Source: Panacagrimonas sp052387695 (lineage in GTDB: Bacteria > Pseudomonadota > Gammaproteobacteria > Nevskiales > Nevskiaceae). From it: a DNA stretch of 64,000 nt. The position numbers were made by a program, and so were the translations under genes. The notes under the pieces were generated by a model. It was given only the letters and a program-made list of their open reading frames with translations. It was not told the DNA's origin and did not search any database. This document shows positions 43,405 through 52,508 of the stretch, piece after piece; the first letter of the stretch is position 1; the number at the start of each line of letters is the position of its first letter. The DNA is taken from contig JBQTIX010000119.1 in assembly GCA_052387695.1 (NCBI GenBank), forward strand, positions 1 through 64,000, read 5' to 3'.

Positions 43405-44205
43405 CTATCGTCCCTTGAACCGCGCCTTGCGCTTCTGCACAAAGGCGCCGGCCCCTTCGGTGAAGTCGTGGCTAAGGCCCAATTCACGCTGAAAATCGCG
43501 TTCGAGGTCGAGTTGCGCATCGAGGTCGTTCGACTGGGCTGCGATCAGCGCCTGCTTGATCCGTGCGATGGCCAGGGTCGGGCCCTGCGCCAGTCTTTGC
43601 GCGAGCGCGAGCGCCCGGGGCATGAGCTGATCGTCGTCCACCACCTCCCAGATCAGGCCCCAGGCCAGGGCCTGCTCGGCGCCGATCGCCTCGCCGAGGG
43701 CGGCAAAGCCCATTGCGCGCTGCTGGCCAAGCGTTCGCGCCAGCAGCCAGGTGCCACCGGCATCGGGGATCAGGCCGATGTTGACGAAGGCCTGGAGGAA
43801 TTGCGCCGAGCGCCCGGCAAGCGTCAGGTCAGCCATCAGGGCGATGGAACAGCCCGCGCCAGCGGCCATCCCGTTTACTGCGGCGATCACCGGCTTGGGC
43901 AACCCGCGCAGCTTGCGGATCAGGGGGTTGTAGGTGCTTTCCAGACTGGCGCCGAGATCCAGGCGACCCCGCGAATCGAGCGGCGGCCTGGTCATGGCGG
44001 CGACGAGGTCCGCGCCGGAGCAGAAGCCACGGCCCTCGCCCGTGATCAGCACCGCGCGCACGCTCGCGTCGTTCGCCGCCTGGTCCAGCGCCAGCATCCA
44101 CTCGCTCACCAGCTCCGTGGTCAGCGCGTTGAGCTGCCGTGGCCGGTTGAGGCGAATGATGGCGACCTGCTGGTCGATCTCGAACAGCACGCTGGGTTCG
44201 GTCAT
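43405..44205 (-). CDS. Enoyl-CoA hydratase/isomerase family protein
   Basis: A 266-residue crotonase-fold protein starting MTEPSVLFEIDQQVAII. The oxyanion-hole segments are GEGRGFCSGADLVAAM and KPVIAAVNGMAAGAGCSIAL. The catalytic position in NIGLIPDAGGTWLLAR has Asp where PaaG-type isomerases also have Asp, so a ring-epoxide isomerase-like or isomerase activity is possible alongside hydration. Cytoplasmic, likely beta-oxidation-type catabolism. It lies 28 bp behind the epimerase and acyltransferase genes and may share their transcript. Confidence 0.9.
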   Translation of the reverse strand: MTEPSVLFEIDQQVAIIRLNRPRQLNALTTELVSEWMLALDQAANDASVRAVLITGEGRGFCSGADLVAAMTRPPLDSRGRLDLGASLESTYNPLIRKLRGLPKPVIAAVNGMAAGAGCSIALMADLTLAGRSAQFLQAFVNIGLIPDAGGTWLLARTLGQQRAMGFAALGEAIGAEQALAWGLIWEVVDDDQLMPRALALAQRLAQGPTLAIARIKQALIAAQSNDLDAQLDLERDFQRELGLSHDFTEGAGAFVQKRKARFKGR

Positions 44206-44233
44206 GCGGATGCTCCTTCCTGATCGTCGTGGA

Positions 44234-45199
44234 TCACGGCCCCACCTGTTTCTGCTTGCGGTAGTAGCCGAAGATGTCGTTCAGACTGCGCCGCGGTTTC
44301 CAGCCGAAGGTGTCGCGGAACAGGCGGCCGTCGATGATCACCGGGTACTTGAAGTAATTGATCAGGTACGGCGGGAAGAACGCATTCCAGTTGAGCAGGC
44401 TGCTCCACATCCTGGGCAGCGCCGGTGGAATCGACGGAATGTGCAGCTTGCGGCAGCCGCACTGTTCCACCGCCACCTGGTAGGCCACGCAATCCTCCGG
44501 CGCCACGTTGTAGATGCCGGGCTTGTTGGCTTCGAACGCGGTCACCATCGCGTCGGCCAGGTCGTCGACGTGCAGGAACTGCATCATCGGCGAGAAGCCC
44601 AGCAACACCGGCACCAGCTTGCGCGACAACAGCACCGACAGGGTGTTGCGCACGCCCGGGCCCAGCACGCCGCAGGGCCGCAGGATGGTGATGTTCAGCT
44701 CCGGGTGCTTCCACAGGAAGATGTTGGCGAGCGATTCCACTTCCACCGCATCGACCAGGTCCTGCGTCACCTCGCTGGCCTTCAAGGGATGGTCTTCGTC
44801 CAGCGGCGCGGGGTTGTACGGCGAGGCGCCGTAAACCATGTAGGTGGAATGGATCATGACCTGCGCAACGCCGTACTTCCTCGCCAGTTCCAGCAGCTTC
44901 TTGGTGCCGAGCACGTTGGCGTTGTAACGACGGTTGCGGTCGGATTCGTGCGGGAAGATGCGGCCGATGTGCAGCACGGCATCGACCTTGTGCTCGCGGA
45001 AAATGTCCTCGAAGCCACGCTTGTGGATCTCGACCTTGTAGCTCGGGATGCCGGCATCGGTCTCGACCTTGTGGCGGAAATCGACTGCCAGCACGTTGTA
45101 GCGCCCATACAGGCGGCTGATGACGCGCTTGGCCAGCGAGCCGGCCGCGCCGGTCACCAGGACGGTCTTTTTCTTGTTGCCGCTCTTGGATTCGCTCAT
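44234..45199 (-). CDS. NAD-dependent epimerase/dehydratase (extended SDR)
   Basis: A 321-residue extended SDR. NAD motif TVLVTGAAGSLAKRVISRL, a Tyr-type active site around MVYGASPYNPAPLDEDH (the SDR YxxxK motif is not conserved in its usual form), and substrate domain with LRPCGVLGPGVRNTLSV and QFLHVDDLADAMVTAF. The start at 45199 (MSESKSGNKKK) is chosen from the long frame to 46216. It is 8 bp behind the acyltransferase gene. Sugar-nucleotide or sterol/lipid-type epimerases share this fold, so the substrate cannot be named. Confidence 0.88.
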   Translation of the reverse strand: MSESKSGNKKKTVLVTGAAGSLAKRVISRLYGRYNVLAVDFRHKVETDAGIPSYKVEIHKRGFEDIFREHKVDAVLHIGRIFPHESDRNRRYNANVLGTKKLLELARKYGVAQVMIHSTYMVYGASPYNPAPLDEDHPLKASEVTQDLVDAVEVESLANIFLWKHPELNITILRPCGVLGPGVRNTLSVLLSRKLVPVLLGFSPMMQFLHVDDLADAMVTAFEANKPGIYNVAPEDCVAYQVAVEQCGCRKLHIPSIPPALPRMWSSLLNWNAFFPPYLINYFKYPVIIDGRLFRDTFGWKPRRSLNDIFGYYRKQKQVGP

Positions 45200-45207
45200 G
45201 GATGACT

Positions 45208-46059
45208 TCAGAAGATCCGGGTGCGTTCGGTCAGACCCTTGTCGATCAATTCCCGGATGAGGTCCTTCACCCGTTCCACCCGCATCGTCACCTCTGCCTC
45301 GGTACAGGATTCCGGCCCGAAACGGATCGGCTCGCCAAAGTTGAGGAACACGCGCGCGGGCAGCGGCAGCGGCGGCGCGATCGGAACATAGGGGATGCCC
45401 AGCAGCCTGGCCAGCGGTTTGATACTGCCCAGCGAGGGCATCGTCTCCTCGCAGCCGACGATGCCCACCGGAACGATCGGCGTGCGATGCGCCATCGCCA
45501 GGTGCACGAAGCCGTTGCCGAAGCGCTGCAGCTGGTAGCGCTTGCGATACGGCTTGCCTGAGCCGCGCACGCCTTCGGGGAAGACGATGATCGCCTCGTC
45601 GGATTCGAGCATCCTGGCGCAGTTGAGCGGATCGCCGATCACCGCGCCGAGTCCGTTGAGCAGGTTCCCGAGGAAGGGCACCGTGGGAAGGAAACGCTCG
45701 ATCATCGCCCGCGCCGCCCGCGGGCCGTGCGGGTTGGTCAGCAGCGCATAACCGACCAGGGTGCCGTCTATCGGCAACTGCCCGCTGTGATTGCCGATGA
45801 TCAGCACGCGGCCCTCGGCCGGAACGTTCTCCAGGCCGTGCGCGGTGACGCGGAAGTATTTCTCGTACAGCAGGCGCATCAATCCGGCGCCAAGCCTGAC
45901 CTTGCTCTCGTCGTAACCCCAGGTGTCGTAGCCGAAACTGCCGACCTGCTTGGGCACGCGATCGATCAGCTCGTCGATCTCGGGCGTCACGAGGCGCTCG
46001 ACGATGGCGTCGCGCAAGCTGAAATCCTTCACCCTCTGGAAGAGCCCCGGAATCTTCAT
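45208..46059 (-). CDS. Lysophospholipid acyltransferase family protein (PlsC-like)
   Basis: A 283-residue acyltransferase. Motif I is NHSGQLPID (NHX5D variant), motif III FPEGVRGSGKPYRKR and motif IV PIVPVGIVGCEE. The extended N-terminal region (KDFSLRDAIVERLVTPEID) is typical of a subgroup next to epimerases in proteobacteria. Start options are ATG 46116, 46086 and 46059 (MKIPGLFQRV). The last is taken because conserved sequence begins there. It is the first gene of a three-gene set with the epimerase and enoyl-CoA hydratase. It acylates a lysophospholipid or similar alcohol at the membrane. Confidence 0.86.
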   Translation of the reverse strand: MKIPGLFQRVKDFSLRDAIVERLVTPEIDELIDRVPKQVGSFGYDTWGYDESKVRLGAGLMRLLYEKYFRVTAHGLENVPAEGRVLIIGNHSGQLPIDGTLVGYALLTNPHGPRAARAMIERFLPTVPFLGNLLNGLGAVIGDPLNCARMLESDEAIIVFPEGVRGSGKPYRKRYQLQRFGNGFVHLAMAHRTPIVPVGIVGCEETMPSLGSIKPLARLLGIPYVPIAPPLPLPARVFLNFGEPIRFGPESCTEAEVTMRVERVKDLIRELIDKGLTERTRIF

Positions 46060-46176
46060 CGTGTGAACCCGGTCCTGGCCGGTCATCGTTGTGAGCGCTG
46101 CGGCACGGTAGATCAATTGCGGCGGCGCGGAAAGGGCTGCAATGACCGGCCCCTGCGGCGTTTCGCCCGCTGCGGA

Positions 46177-46707
46177 TCAGTCCGCCAGTTGCCTGTAGAA
46201 CACGGTGGTACTGCACAGCCCGCCTTGCGGCCAGAGTGCATAGCCGGGAATCACGCCGCAGCGCTGCCAGCCGAGGCCCGCGTAGAGACGCTCGGCATCA
46301 CCGCCGGTGACGGTGTCCAGCACCAGCAGCGTCCGGCCGGCATCGCGTGCCGCGGCTTCGACCGCCCGCATCAATGCCGCACCCAGGCCGCGGCGGCGCG
46401 CGCGACGGTGCACCTGCATCTTGGCCACGTCGGCACGGTGCGGGTGGTTGTCGGGCATGGCCAGCACCAGCTGCACCGTGCCGACGAGAGTGCCGGAGCC
46501 CACATCCTCGGCCACCAGCACGATGCGCTCGCCGCGCGTGGCGCTGGCCAGGGCGTTCTGCCAGAAAGCGCGCGCCCTGGCACGCGACAGGGGGTGCATG
46601 AAGCCGACCGACGCGCCACCTTCCACGCAATCCAGCAGCACCTCGACCAGCGCTTCGACCACGGCCGGCCCGGACGTGGCGCGGTGAATACGGAAGCCCT
46701 CAGCCAT
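46177..46707 (-). CDS. GNAT family N-acetyltransferase
   Basis: A 176-residue GCN5-related acetyltransferase. Motif A is VHRRARRRGLGAALMRAVEA (Arg-Arg-x-Gly-x-Gly/Ala pattern for acetyl-CoA), followed by LLVLDTVTGGDAERLYAGLG. The start overlaps the putA stop by 8 nt, so it is probably cotranscribed with putA. The acceptor is unknown. Homologues near amino acid catabolic genes often detoxify amino acid analogues, which is inference only. Confidence 0.9.
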   Translation of the reverse strand: MAEGFRIHRATSGPAVVEALVEVLLDCVEGGASVGFMHPLSRARARAFWQNALASATRGERIVLVAEDVGSGTLVGTVQLVLAMPDNHPHRADVAKMQVHRRARRRGLGAALMRAVEAAARDAGRTLLVLDTVTGGDAERLYAGLGWQRCGVIPGYALWPQGGLCSTTVFYRQLAD

Positions 46708-49700
46708 GCCCCTCTCCGGGGACGGGGAACGAGGAATCTGCCCCTGCCCGGGAGTGACCCGCCAGCAATCCAGCGTTACCTCCCACCGCTGCGGAATTCA
46801 CGCTCAGGCTGCGCTCGACCACCAGACGCAGCAGGTAATGCGGCCCCCCTGCCTTCGGGCCGGTACCCGACAGCCCCTCGCCGCCGAACGGCTGGCTGCC
46901 GACCACCGCGCCGGTCATGCCGCGGTTGACGTAGACATTGCCGACCCGGGCGCGGGACTGGATGCGTCGCCAGTTGGATTCGATGCGCGAATGGATACCC
47001 AGGGTGAGACCGTAGCCGGACGCATTGATGTGATCGACCACCCCGTCGAGGTCCCCGGCCGCGAAGCGCGCGACGTGCAGGATCGGACCGAAGTGTTCCG
47101 CGTCCAGCGCCTCGATCCCTGCGATTTCCGCCAGGCAGGGCGCAACGAAAAATCCGTGCGCGCAGCTTTCGGGCAGGGGTAGCTGTTCGATCAATCGACC
47201 TGCCCGCTCCAACCCGGCGATATGGGCTTGCAGCCGCGATCGCGCGTCCTCATCGATCACCGGTCCGACATCGGTCGTGATCCGGGCGGGATCGCCGACC
47301 ACCAGCTCGCGCATCGCGCCGCGCAGCATGGCGATGACGCGGTCCGCGATCTCTTCCTGCAGGTACAGCACGCGGAGCGCCGAGCAACGCTGACCCGCGG
47401 AACCAAACGCCGAGCGCAGAGCGTCGCGGACGACTTGTTCGGGCAAGGCGGAAGAATCCGCGATCATCGCGTTCTGGCCACCGGTCTCGGCGATCAGGAT
47501 CGCGAGGGGGCCGGTCCTGGCGGCGAGCGTCCGGTTGATGGACTGCGCCACCGCCACCGAGCCGGTGAACACCACACCCGCGATGCACGGCTCCGCCACC
47601 AGTTGTGCGCCGATGCGGCCATCGCCGGGGGCAAGCTGGAGGACTTCGCGCGGAACACCCGCCTGGTGCAGCAGCGTGATCATGCGCAACGCGATCAGGG
47701 GCGTCTGTTCGGCCGGCTTCGCAACCACGCTGTTGCCGGTCACCAGACATGCGGCGATCTGGCCGGTGAAGATGGCCAGCGGAAAATTCCAGGGCGAGAT
47801 GCAGACCCATACGCCGCGACCATGAAGCTGCAATTGATTGTCCTCGCCGGTCGGTCCGGGCAGAAGCTGCGGCGCGGACATCAGACGTCGCGCCTGCGCC
47901 GCGTAGTAGCGCAGGAAGTCCACCGTCTCGCGCAGCTCGGCGACGGCGTCAGCCAGGGTCTTGCCGGCCTCGAACACGAGCAGTTTCAGGAATTCGTCGC
48001 GCGAGGACTCCAGCTGATCAGATGCGGCTTCGAGCAGCGCCGCGCGCTCGGCAACCGGCCTTGAATTCCATTGATCCTGGGCCACCAGCGCGGTCTCGAC
48101 CCGTGACCTGACCTGCGACCGTTCGACCGACTTCCAGTACCCGAGGACACGGCGGCGATCGGCCGGCGCGCAGACCGGTTGGGACGCTTCGTCGGGCTTG
48201 ACCGCTGCCATCACCGGTGAGATCGCCAGCACGGCGCAGAGGTGCTGAAGCTGGACCGGGTCGGCCAGATTCAGCCCCGCCGAATTGCGCCGTTCCGACC
48301 CATAAAGCTGTGCCGGCAATGGCAGTGCGTGCGGGGGATCGGTGATCACCTGATCGACCGGGTCGCGCACCAGCAGCGCGGGCGCAAGCTGCTCGTCATA
48401 GATCCGGTTGACGAAGCTGGTATTGGCGCCGTTTTCCAGCAGGCGGCGCACCAGGTAAGGCAGCAGGTCTTCGTGCGTTCCAACCGGTGCGTACACGCGG
48501 CAGATCCCGGCGGCGCTGCCCATCACTTCATACAGCGCCTCGCCCATGCCGTGCAGGCGCTGGAATTCGTAGCCCCCATCACTGCCCGTCGCCAACTTCT
48601 GTACCGCGGCAATGGTATGCGCGTTGTGGGTTGCGAACATCGGATAAAAGTGGTCACGCCCCTCGATCAAGCGTCGTGCGCAAGCGATATAGCTGACATC
48701 GGTGTGCGCCTTGCGCGTGAACACCGGGTATTCGCTCAGGCCCTGTTCCTGCGCACGCTTGATCTCGGTGTCCCAGTACGCGCCCTTGACCAGCCGCACC
48801 TGGATGCGCCGGCCGGCGCGGCGCGCCATGTCACCCAGCCAATCGATCACCGGCAGCGCGCGCTTCTGGAGCGCCTGCACGGCAAGGCCAAAGCCCTCCC
48901 AGCCGGAGAGGCGCGGATCTGCGAACACGGCCGCAATCACGTCCAGCGACAGTTCCAGCCGGTCCGCCTCTTCGGCGTCCACGGTCAGGCAGAGATTGCG
49001 TTGCCGGGCGAGCAGCGCGAGGTCGAGCAGGTGCGGCACGCATTCGCGCAACACTCTTGTGGCCTGCATCGGCTCGAAACGCGGATGCAGCGCCGAGAGC
49101 TTGACCGAGATGCCGGGACGCGTGGTGACCGCGGCGTTGGGATCGCTGCCACCTGCGGTGTCCGCCTCCTCCCCGATGGCCTCGATCGCCACGCCATAAG
49201 CGAGCCGGTAGCGGCCGACATCTTCGGCGGTCAACGCGGCCTCGCCCAGCATGTCGAACGAGCACAGCACGCCCCGCTCGCGTGCCCGCGCCAGCGCGTC
49301 GCCGATGCTGCGCCCCATGACGAACTGCTGGGCCATCATTCGCATCGTCTGACGCAGGGCCAGACGGATCGCCGGTTCACTGGCGCGACCCACCAAACGG
49401 CCCAGGGCGCTTTGGTAATGGGACTCGGTCTCGCTTCCCAGTCGCACCAGGCGACCGGTCAGCAGCAAGCCCCAGGTCGAGGCGTTGACGAACAGTGAAT
49501 CCGATTGTCCCAGGTGCCGGTGCCAGGCGGCGGAGCCGAGCTTGTCGGCGATCAGCATCTGCGCGGTCGCCGGGTCCGGGATACGCAGCAGGGCCTCGGC
49601 CAGGCACATGAGCAGGACGCCCTCCTCGCTGCCGAGGTCGTACTCGCGCATGAAGGCATCGAGCGGCGACGCGCCGCTGCCCCGCGCGCGCACCCGTCGC

Positions 49701-49852
49701 ACCCCGTCCGCGGCCCGTGCCTGGATCGCATCTCGGGTGGCCGGATCGAACCGGGCCTGCGGAACAAGCTGCGCGATCAGCGCCGCTTCCGGCGCCAGCC
49801 AGTGCCGCGTGATGGCACCGCGCAAGGAATCCAGGCTCGGCCGTTGGTTCAT
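46700..49852 (-). CDS. putA: Bifunctional proline dehydrogenase / L-glutamate gamma-semialdehyde dehydrogenase
   Basis: A 1050-residue bifunctional PutA. Residues ~50-440 are the FAD proline dehydrogenase TIM barrel (ARRIQVRLVKGAYWDTEIKR, FATHNAHTIAAVQ). Residues ~560-1000 are the aldehyde dehydrogenase with Glu in LIAETGGQNAMI and the catalytic Cys in FGSAGQRCSALRVLY. It lacks the N-terminal ribbon-helix-helix DNA-binding domain of the ~1320-residue trifunctional enzymes and so is a catalytic form only. It channels proline to glutamate. ATG 49852 has GGAG 6 bp upstream. The last ~25 residues run into the GNAT gene region. Confidence 0.96.
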   Translation of the reverse strand: MNQRPSLDSLRGAITRHWLAPEAALIAQLVPQARFDPATRDAIQARAADGVRRVRARGSGASPLDAFMREYDLGSEEGVLLMCLAEALLRIPDPATAQMLIADKLGSAAWHRHLGQSDSLFVNASTWGLLLTGRLVRLGSETESHYQSALGRLVGRASEPAIRLALRQTMRMMAQQFVMGRSIGDALARARERGVLCSFDMLGEAALTAEDVGRYRLAYGVAIEAIGEEADTAGGSDPNAAVTTRPGISVKLSALHPRFEPMQATRVLRECVPHLLDLALLARQRNLCLTVDAEEADRLELSLDVIAAVFADPRLSGWEGFGLAVQALQKRALPVIDWLGDMARRAGRRIQVRLVKGAYWDTEIKRAQEQGLSEYPVFTRKAHTDVSYIACARRLIEGRDHFYPMFATHNAHTIAAVQKLATGSDGGYEFQRLHGMGEALYEVMGSAAGICRVYAPVGTHEDLLPYLVRRLLENGANTSFVNRIYDEQLAPALLVRDPVDQVITDPPHALPLPAQLYGSERRNSAGLNLADPVQLQHLCAVLAISPVMAAVKPDEASQPVCAPADRRRVLGYWKSVERSQVRSRVETALVAQDQWNSRPVAERAALLEAASDQLESSRDEFLKLLVFEAGKTLADAVAELRETVDFLRYYAAQARRLMSAPQLLPGPTGEDNQLQLHGRGVWVCISPWNFPLAIFTGQIAACLVTGNSVVAKPAEQTPLIALRMITLLHQAGVPREVLQLAPGDGRIGAQLVAEPCIAGVVFTGSVAVAQSINRTLAARTGPLAILIAETGGQNAMIADSSALPEQVVRDALRSAFGSAGQRCSALRVLYLQEEIADRVIAMLRGAMRELVVGDPARITTDVGPVIDEDARSRLQAHIAGLERAGRLIEQLPLPESCAHGFFVAPCLAEIAGIEALDAEHFGPILHVARFAAGDLDGVVDHINASGYGLTLGIHSRIESNWRRIQSRARVGNVYVNRGMTGAVVGSQPFGGEGLSGTGPKAGGPHYLLRLVVERSLSVNSAAVGGNAGLLAGHSRAGADSSFPVPGEGHG

Positions 49853-49894
49853 CCGGACTCCACGGCAAAAACGCCTGAACGACGCATCGGCTCA

Positions 49895-50035
49895 GAGCTT
49901 GTGAATCTTTCTACTGCGCTCGGCATTTCGCGTTCCGGCGGTGCTCGGAGTCCTCATGTATTTCAATACACTGCGGCTCCTGCGCGCCGGCGGAACGCGA
50001 ACTGCCTTCGCTCGCGACGAAATCTTCACAAGCTC
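49895..50035. repeat. Nested 141-bp palindrome between putA and lipase genes (family D)
   Basis: Outer arms GAGCTTGTGAA (49895-49905) and TTCACAAGCTC (50025-50035), a second pair TTCGCGTTCCG (49927-49937) / CGGAACGCGAA (49991-50001) and a perfect apex TGTATT-TC-AATACA (49957-49970). All pairs are centred together, so the element folds into a long hairpin. It lies behind the monoglyceride lipase gene and ahead of putA and could end transcription of the lipid operon. Confidence 0.85.
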
Positions 50036-50067
50036 TCAGCGTACGGTCTGGCGCTCGCCGGCAAGCG

Positions 50068-50916
50068 TTACATCGCTATCTGCCCACTGATCCAGCCGGT
50101 CAGGTCTTTGAACACGAGCGCACGGTCGGCCGGAAGCTCATTGAAAATCTCGTGCTCCAGGCCCTCGTAGACCTTGAGCGTCTTGTCGGTCGAACTGACC
50201 CGTTCCAGCACCATCCGGCTGCCCGCCACGCCGGCGAGCTTGTCGGCGCTGCCGTGCAGGATCAGCAAGGGCAGCTTGATGACGGGCAGCACCGCCGGCA
50301 GCCATTCGACGAACTTCACGATCTCGCCCAGGGTGCGCGCGGGCACCTTGCCATGGGCGTTGAGCGGATCGCTGGCATAGGCCGCAACCGCGTCCTTGTC
50401 GCGACTGACCAGCGAGGGATCGATGCCGAACATGCCGAGCCGGGGAAGGAACATCGACAGCAGCTTGCTCAGCGGCTTCATGAACGGCGGAGCGCCGTCC
50501 AGCGCCACCGCCGGGCCGCTGAGAATCAGGCCGCTGAGCTTGGTCGCGTGCTTGAGCGTGTAGCTCAAGGAGAGCGCGCCGCCCATGCTGTGGCCGAGCA
50601 GGAACAGGGGCTTTTTCGGCTGTTCGCGTTTCGCCAGTTCGACCAGCTGGTCCATGTCATCAACGACGTTGGAGAAGCGGTCGACGAACGCGCTGCCGCC
50701 CCCGGCAGACTTGCCGTGCCCACGATGGTCGATGGCATAGACCGCGCAGCCGATATCCACCAGTTCTTTGGCGACGTGCGCATAGCGCCCGCCGTGTTCG
50801 CCCAGGCCGTGCGCCACCACCACGACCGCCTTGATGGATTTCTTCGGCGGCAGCCAGGTCTGGTGAAAAATCCGGACCTTGTTCTTGCCCTGGAAAGTGC
50901 TTTCGCGGTGTTCCAT
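50068..50916 (-). CDS. Alpha/beta hydrolase, monoacylglycerol lipase-like
   Basis: A 282-residue cytoplasmic serine hydrolase. The oxyanion region is VVVVAHGLGEHGGRYAHVAK, the nucleophile elbow FLLGHSMGGALSLSYTL (GHSMG), the Asp is in LLILHGSADKLAGV, and the His is in YEGLEHEIFNE. HGxGEHxxRY is the monoglyceride lipase/lysophospholipase signature. It starts one base behind the WS/DGAT stop, thus at the end of the storage-lipid operon, where it may remobilise glycerides. Start at 50916. Confidence 0.9.
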   Translation of the reverse strand: MEHRESTFQGKNKVRIFHQTWLPPKKSIKAVVVVAHGLGEHGGRYAHVAKELVDIGCAVYAIDHRGHGKSAGGGSAFVDRFSNVVDDMDQLVELAKREQPKKPLFLLGHSMGGALSLSYTLKHATKLSGLILSGPAVALDGAPPFMKPLSKLLSMFLPRLGMFGIDPSLVSRDKDAVAAYASDPLNAHGKVPARTLGEIVKFVEWLPAVLPVIKLPLLILHGSADKLAGVAGSRMVLERVSSTDKTLKVYEGLEHEIFNELPADRALVFKDLTGWISGQIAM

Positions 50917-50917
50917 A

Positions 50918-52393
50918 TCAGCTCTTGATGGTGGGTTTCACGGATGCGCCGAGCGCGAGAATCTCGTCGAGACCTTCGCGCAGGCACTGGATCAGCAGCT
51001 CGGGCTCCGTGACCGCGGCGCGGTCGCTGTTGATGCCGATACAGCAGCGGCCGTTGTGCGACATCATCACGATCATCATTCCGCAACCCGGCACCGGCGC
51101 GAACGGCCAGAACTGCGTGATCTCCGCGCCCGCCATGTAGACGGGAAACGCGATGCCAGGCACGTTGCTGACCTGCGCGTCCTGCGCCTTGGTGAAATCC
51201 GCGGTCATCGCGGTGACGGCCGCCAGCGGCAGGCGGGTCACCACCGGCATCATGCGGATCATGATGTCCAGCGCGGGCTCGGCGCGGGTGTCCTTGACGA
51301 ACTTCTGGATGTGGCGCACGCGCTCGACCGGATCGAGCACGTTCAGCGGCGCGGCGTACTGGCTGCCGGCAAACTTGTTGCCCCCCATGGGATCGTTTTC
51401 CGTGCGCAAGGAGATCGGAAAACCGATCGGCATCCGGTCCAGCGAAACGCCCATCTCCTCGTGATAGCGACGGAAGCCGCCGATCAGGCCGGAGAGAAAC
51501 ACGTCGTTGAGCGAACCCTGCGTCGCCTTGCCCGCGGCCTTGAACGCGGCGAGCGGAATCTCGATGCCGTCGAAGCGCCACGACAGGCTGCGCTTCCTGA
51601 ACAGGCCGGAACCGGGAACCGGCTTGATCCCGAGCATGCGCCGGGCCGAGGACAGGTACTCCAGGCCCTTGCGGGCCGCATCCGGATTGCGCGCCCACTG
51701 ACCCAGCGAACGGGTCAGGGTCGAGATCTTGCCGGCGGCCTCGGACGGCAGCGCGAACAGGCTGGTCCGCAACTGCCGGGTGGCCAGTTCTGCCGGCGTC
51801 GGCGCGCGCCGCTTGCCCGCATCCGAGCGCGGCGGCAGCGGTCGCTGCGTCTCGGTGCGTTCCTTGCCCAGCACGCGGCTCAGCAACTGGATGATTCCCA
51901 GGCCGTCGGACGTCGCGTGGTGCAACTTGAGCACGTAGGCCGCGCGGCCACCCTCCAGCCCTTCGATCAGCGTCGCCTCCCAGGGCGCGCGCGCCTTGTC
52001 GAACGGCGTCATCGCCATGGTCTGTGCGAGGTCGAACACTTGTCGCTCGGTGCCGGGCTCCGCCACGCGCATGCGGCGCAGGTGGTAGTCGAGGTGAAAG
52101 TCCGGATCGTCCACCCAGGTCGGATTGCCGACCCCGAGCGCTGGAATCACCACGCGCTGGCGGAAGCGCGGCACCACTTTCACCACCCAGCGATGCCCGG
52201 CGAGGAAGCGCTCCCAGTCTGGCGAGCGGTCGAGAATCAGCACCGAGGTCGTGGTCGAGCGCAACCGCGGATCGACTTCCGCGCGCCACATCACCGCCTC
52301 GAAGGCGCTCATTTCGGCCGGCCCGCCCCAGTCGCGCAGTTCCGCCAGGATGTCTTCGCTGATCACGTCTTGTGTTCCCATTTCCTTGCTCAT
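50918..52393 (-). CDS. Wax ester synthase/diacylglycerol O-acyltransferase (WS/DGAT)
   Basis: A 491-residue membrane-associated acyltransferase. The catalytic HHxxxDG motif is HHATSDG at residues 158-164. PWEATLIEGLEG corresponds to the PLW-type region, SLNDVFLSGLIGGFRR to the ND motif, and DIMIRMMPVVTRLP to a later conserved stretch. It makes triacylglycerol from diacylglycerol and acyl-CoA or wax esters from fatty alcohol. The start at 52393 (MSKEMGTQ) is preferred; the frame continues to 53293 only through the family B repeat and gpsA antisense. It belongs to the operon downstream of plsB, HAD-PlsC and gpsA. Confidence 0.94.
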   Translation of the reverse strand: MSKEMGTQDVISEDILAELRDWGGPAEMSAFEAVMWRAEVDPRLRSTTTSVLILDRSPDWERFLAGHRWVVKVVPRFRQRVVIPALGVGNPTWVDDPDFHLDYHLRRMRVAEPGTERQVFDLAQTMAMTPFDKARAPWEATLIEGLEGGRAAYVLKLHHATSDGLGIIQLLSRVLGKERTETQRPLPPRSDAGKRRAPTPAELATRQLRTSLFALPSEAAGKISTLTRSLGQWARNPDAARKGLEYLSSARRMLGIKPVPGSGLFRKRSLSWRFDGIEIPLAAFKAAGKATQGSLNDVFLSGLIGGFRRYHEEMGVSLDRMPIGFPISLRTENDPMGGNKFAGSQYAAPLNVLDPVERVRHIQKFVKDTRAEPALDIMIRMMPVVTRLPLAAVTAMTADFTKAQDAQVSNVPGIAFPVYMAGAEITQFWPFAPVPGCGMMIVMMSHNGRCCIGINSDRAAVTEPELLIQCLREGLDEILALGASVKPTIKS

Positions 52394-52417
52394 TGGTTGG
52401 TGCTTTATTCGTTGAAT

Positions 52418-52508
52418 GTAGGCTGGGTTGAAGCGAAGCAAAACCCGGCGCGGCTGGGCAAGGCGCGAGATGGCCGCCGGGATTCGCTTCGCTTCATCCC
52501 AGCCTACG
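52418..52508. repeat. Interspersed palindromic repeat, family B, copy 2
   Basis: TGTAGGCTGGGTTGAAGCGA at the left and TCGCTTCATCCCAGCCTACG at the right are nearly perfect inverted arms. Same family as 15574-15659. The right arm contains the gpsA stop codon (TAG at 52506-52504), so the repeat now supplies the end of gpsA. Confidence 0.88.
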
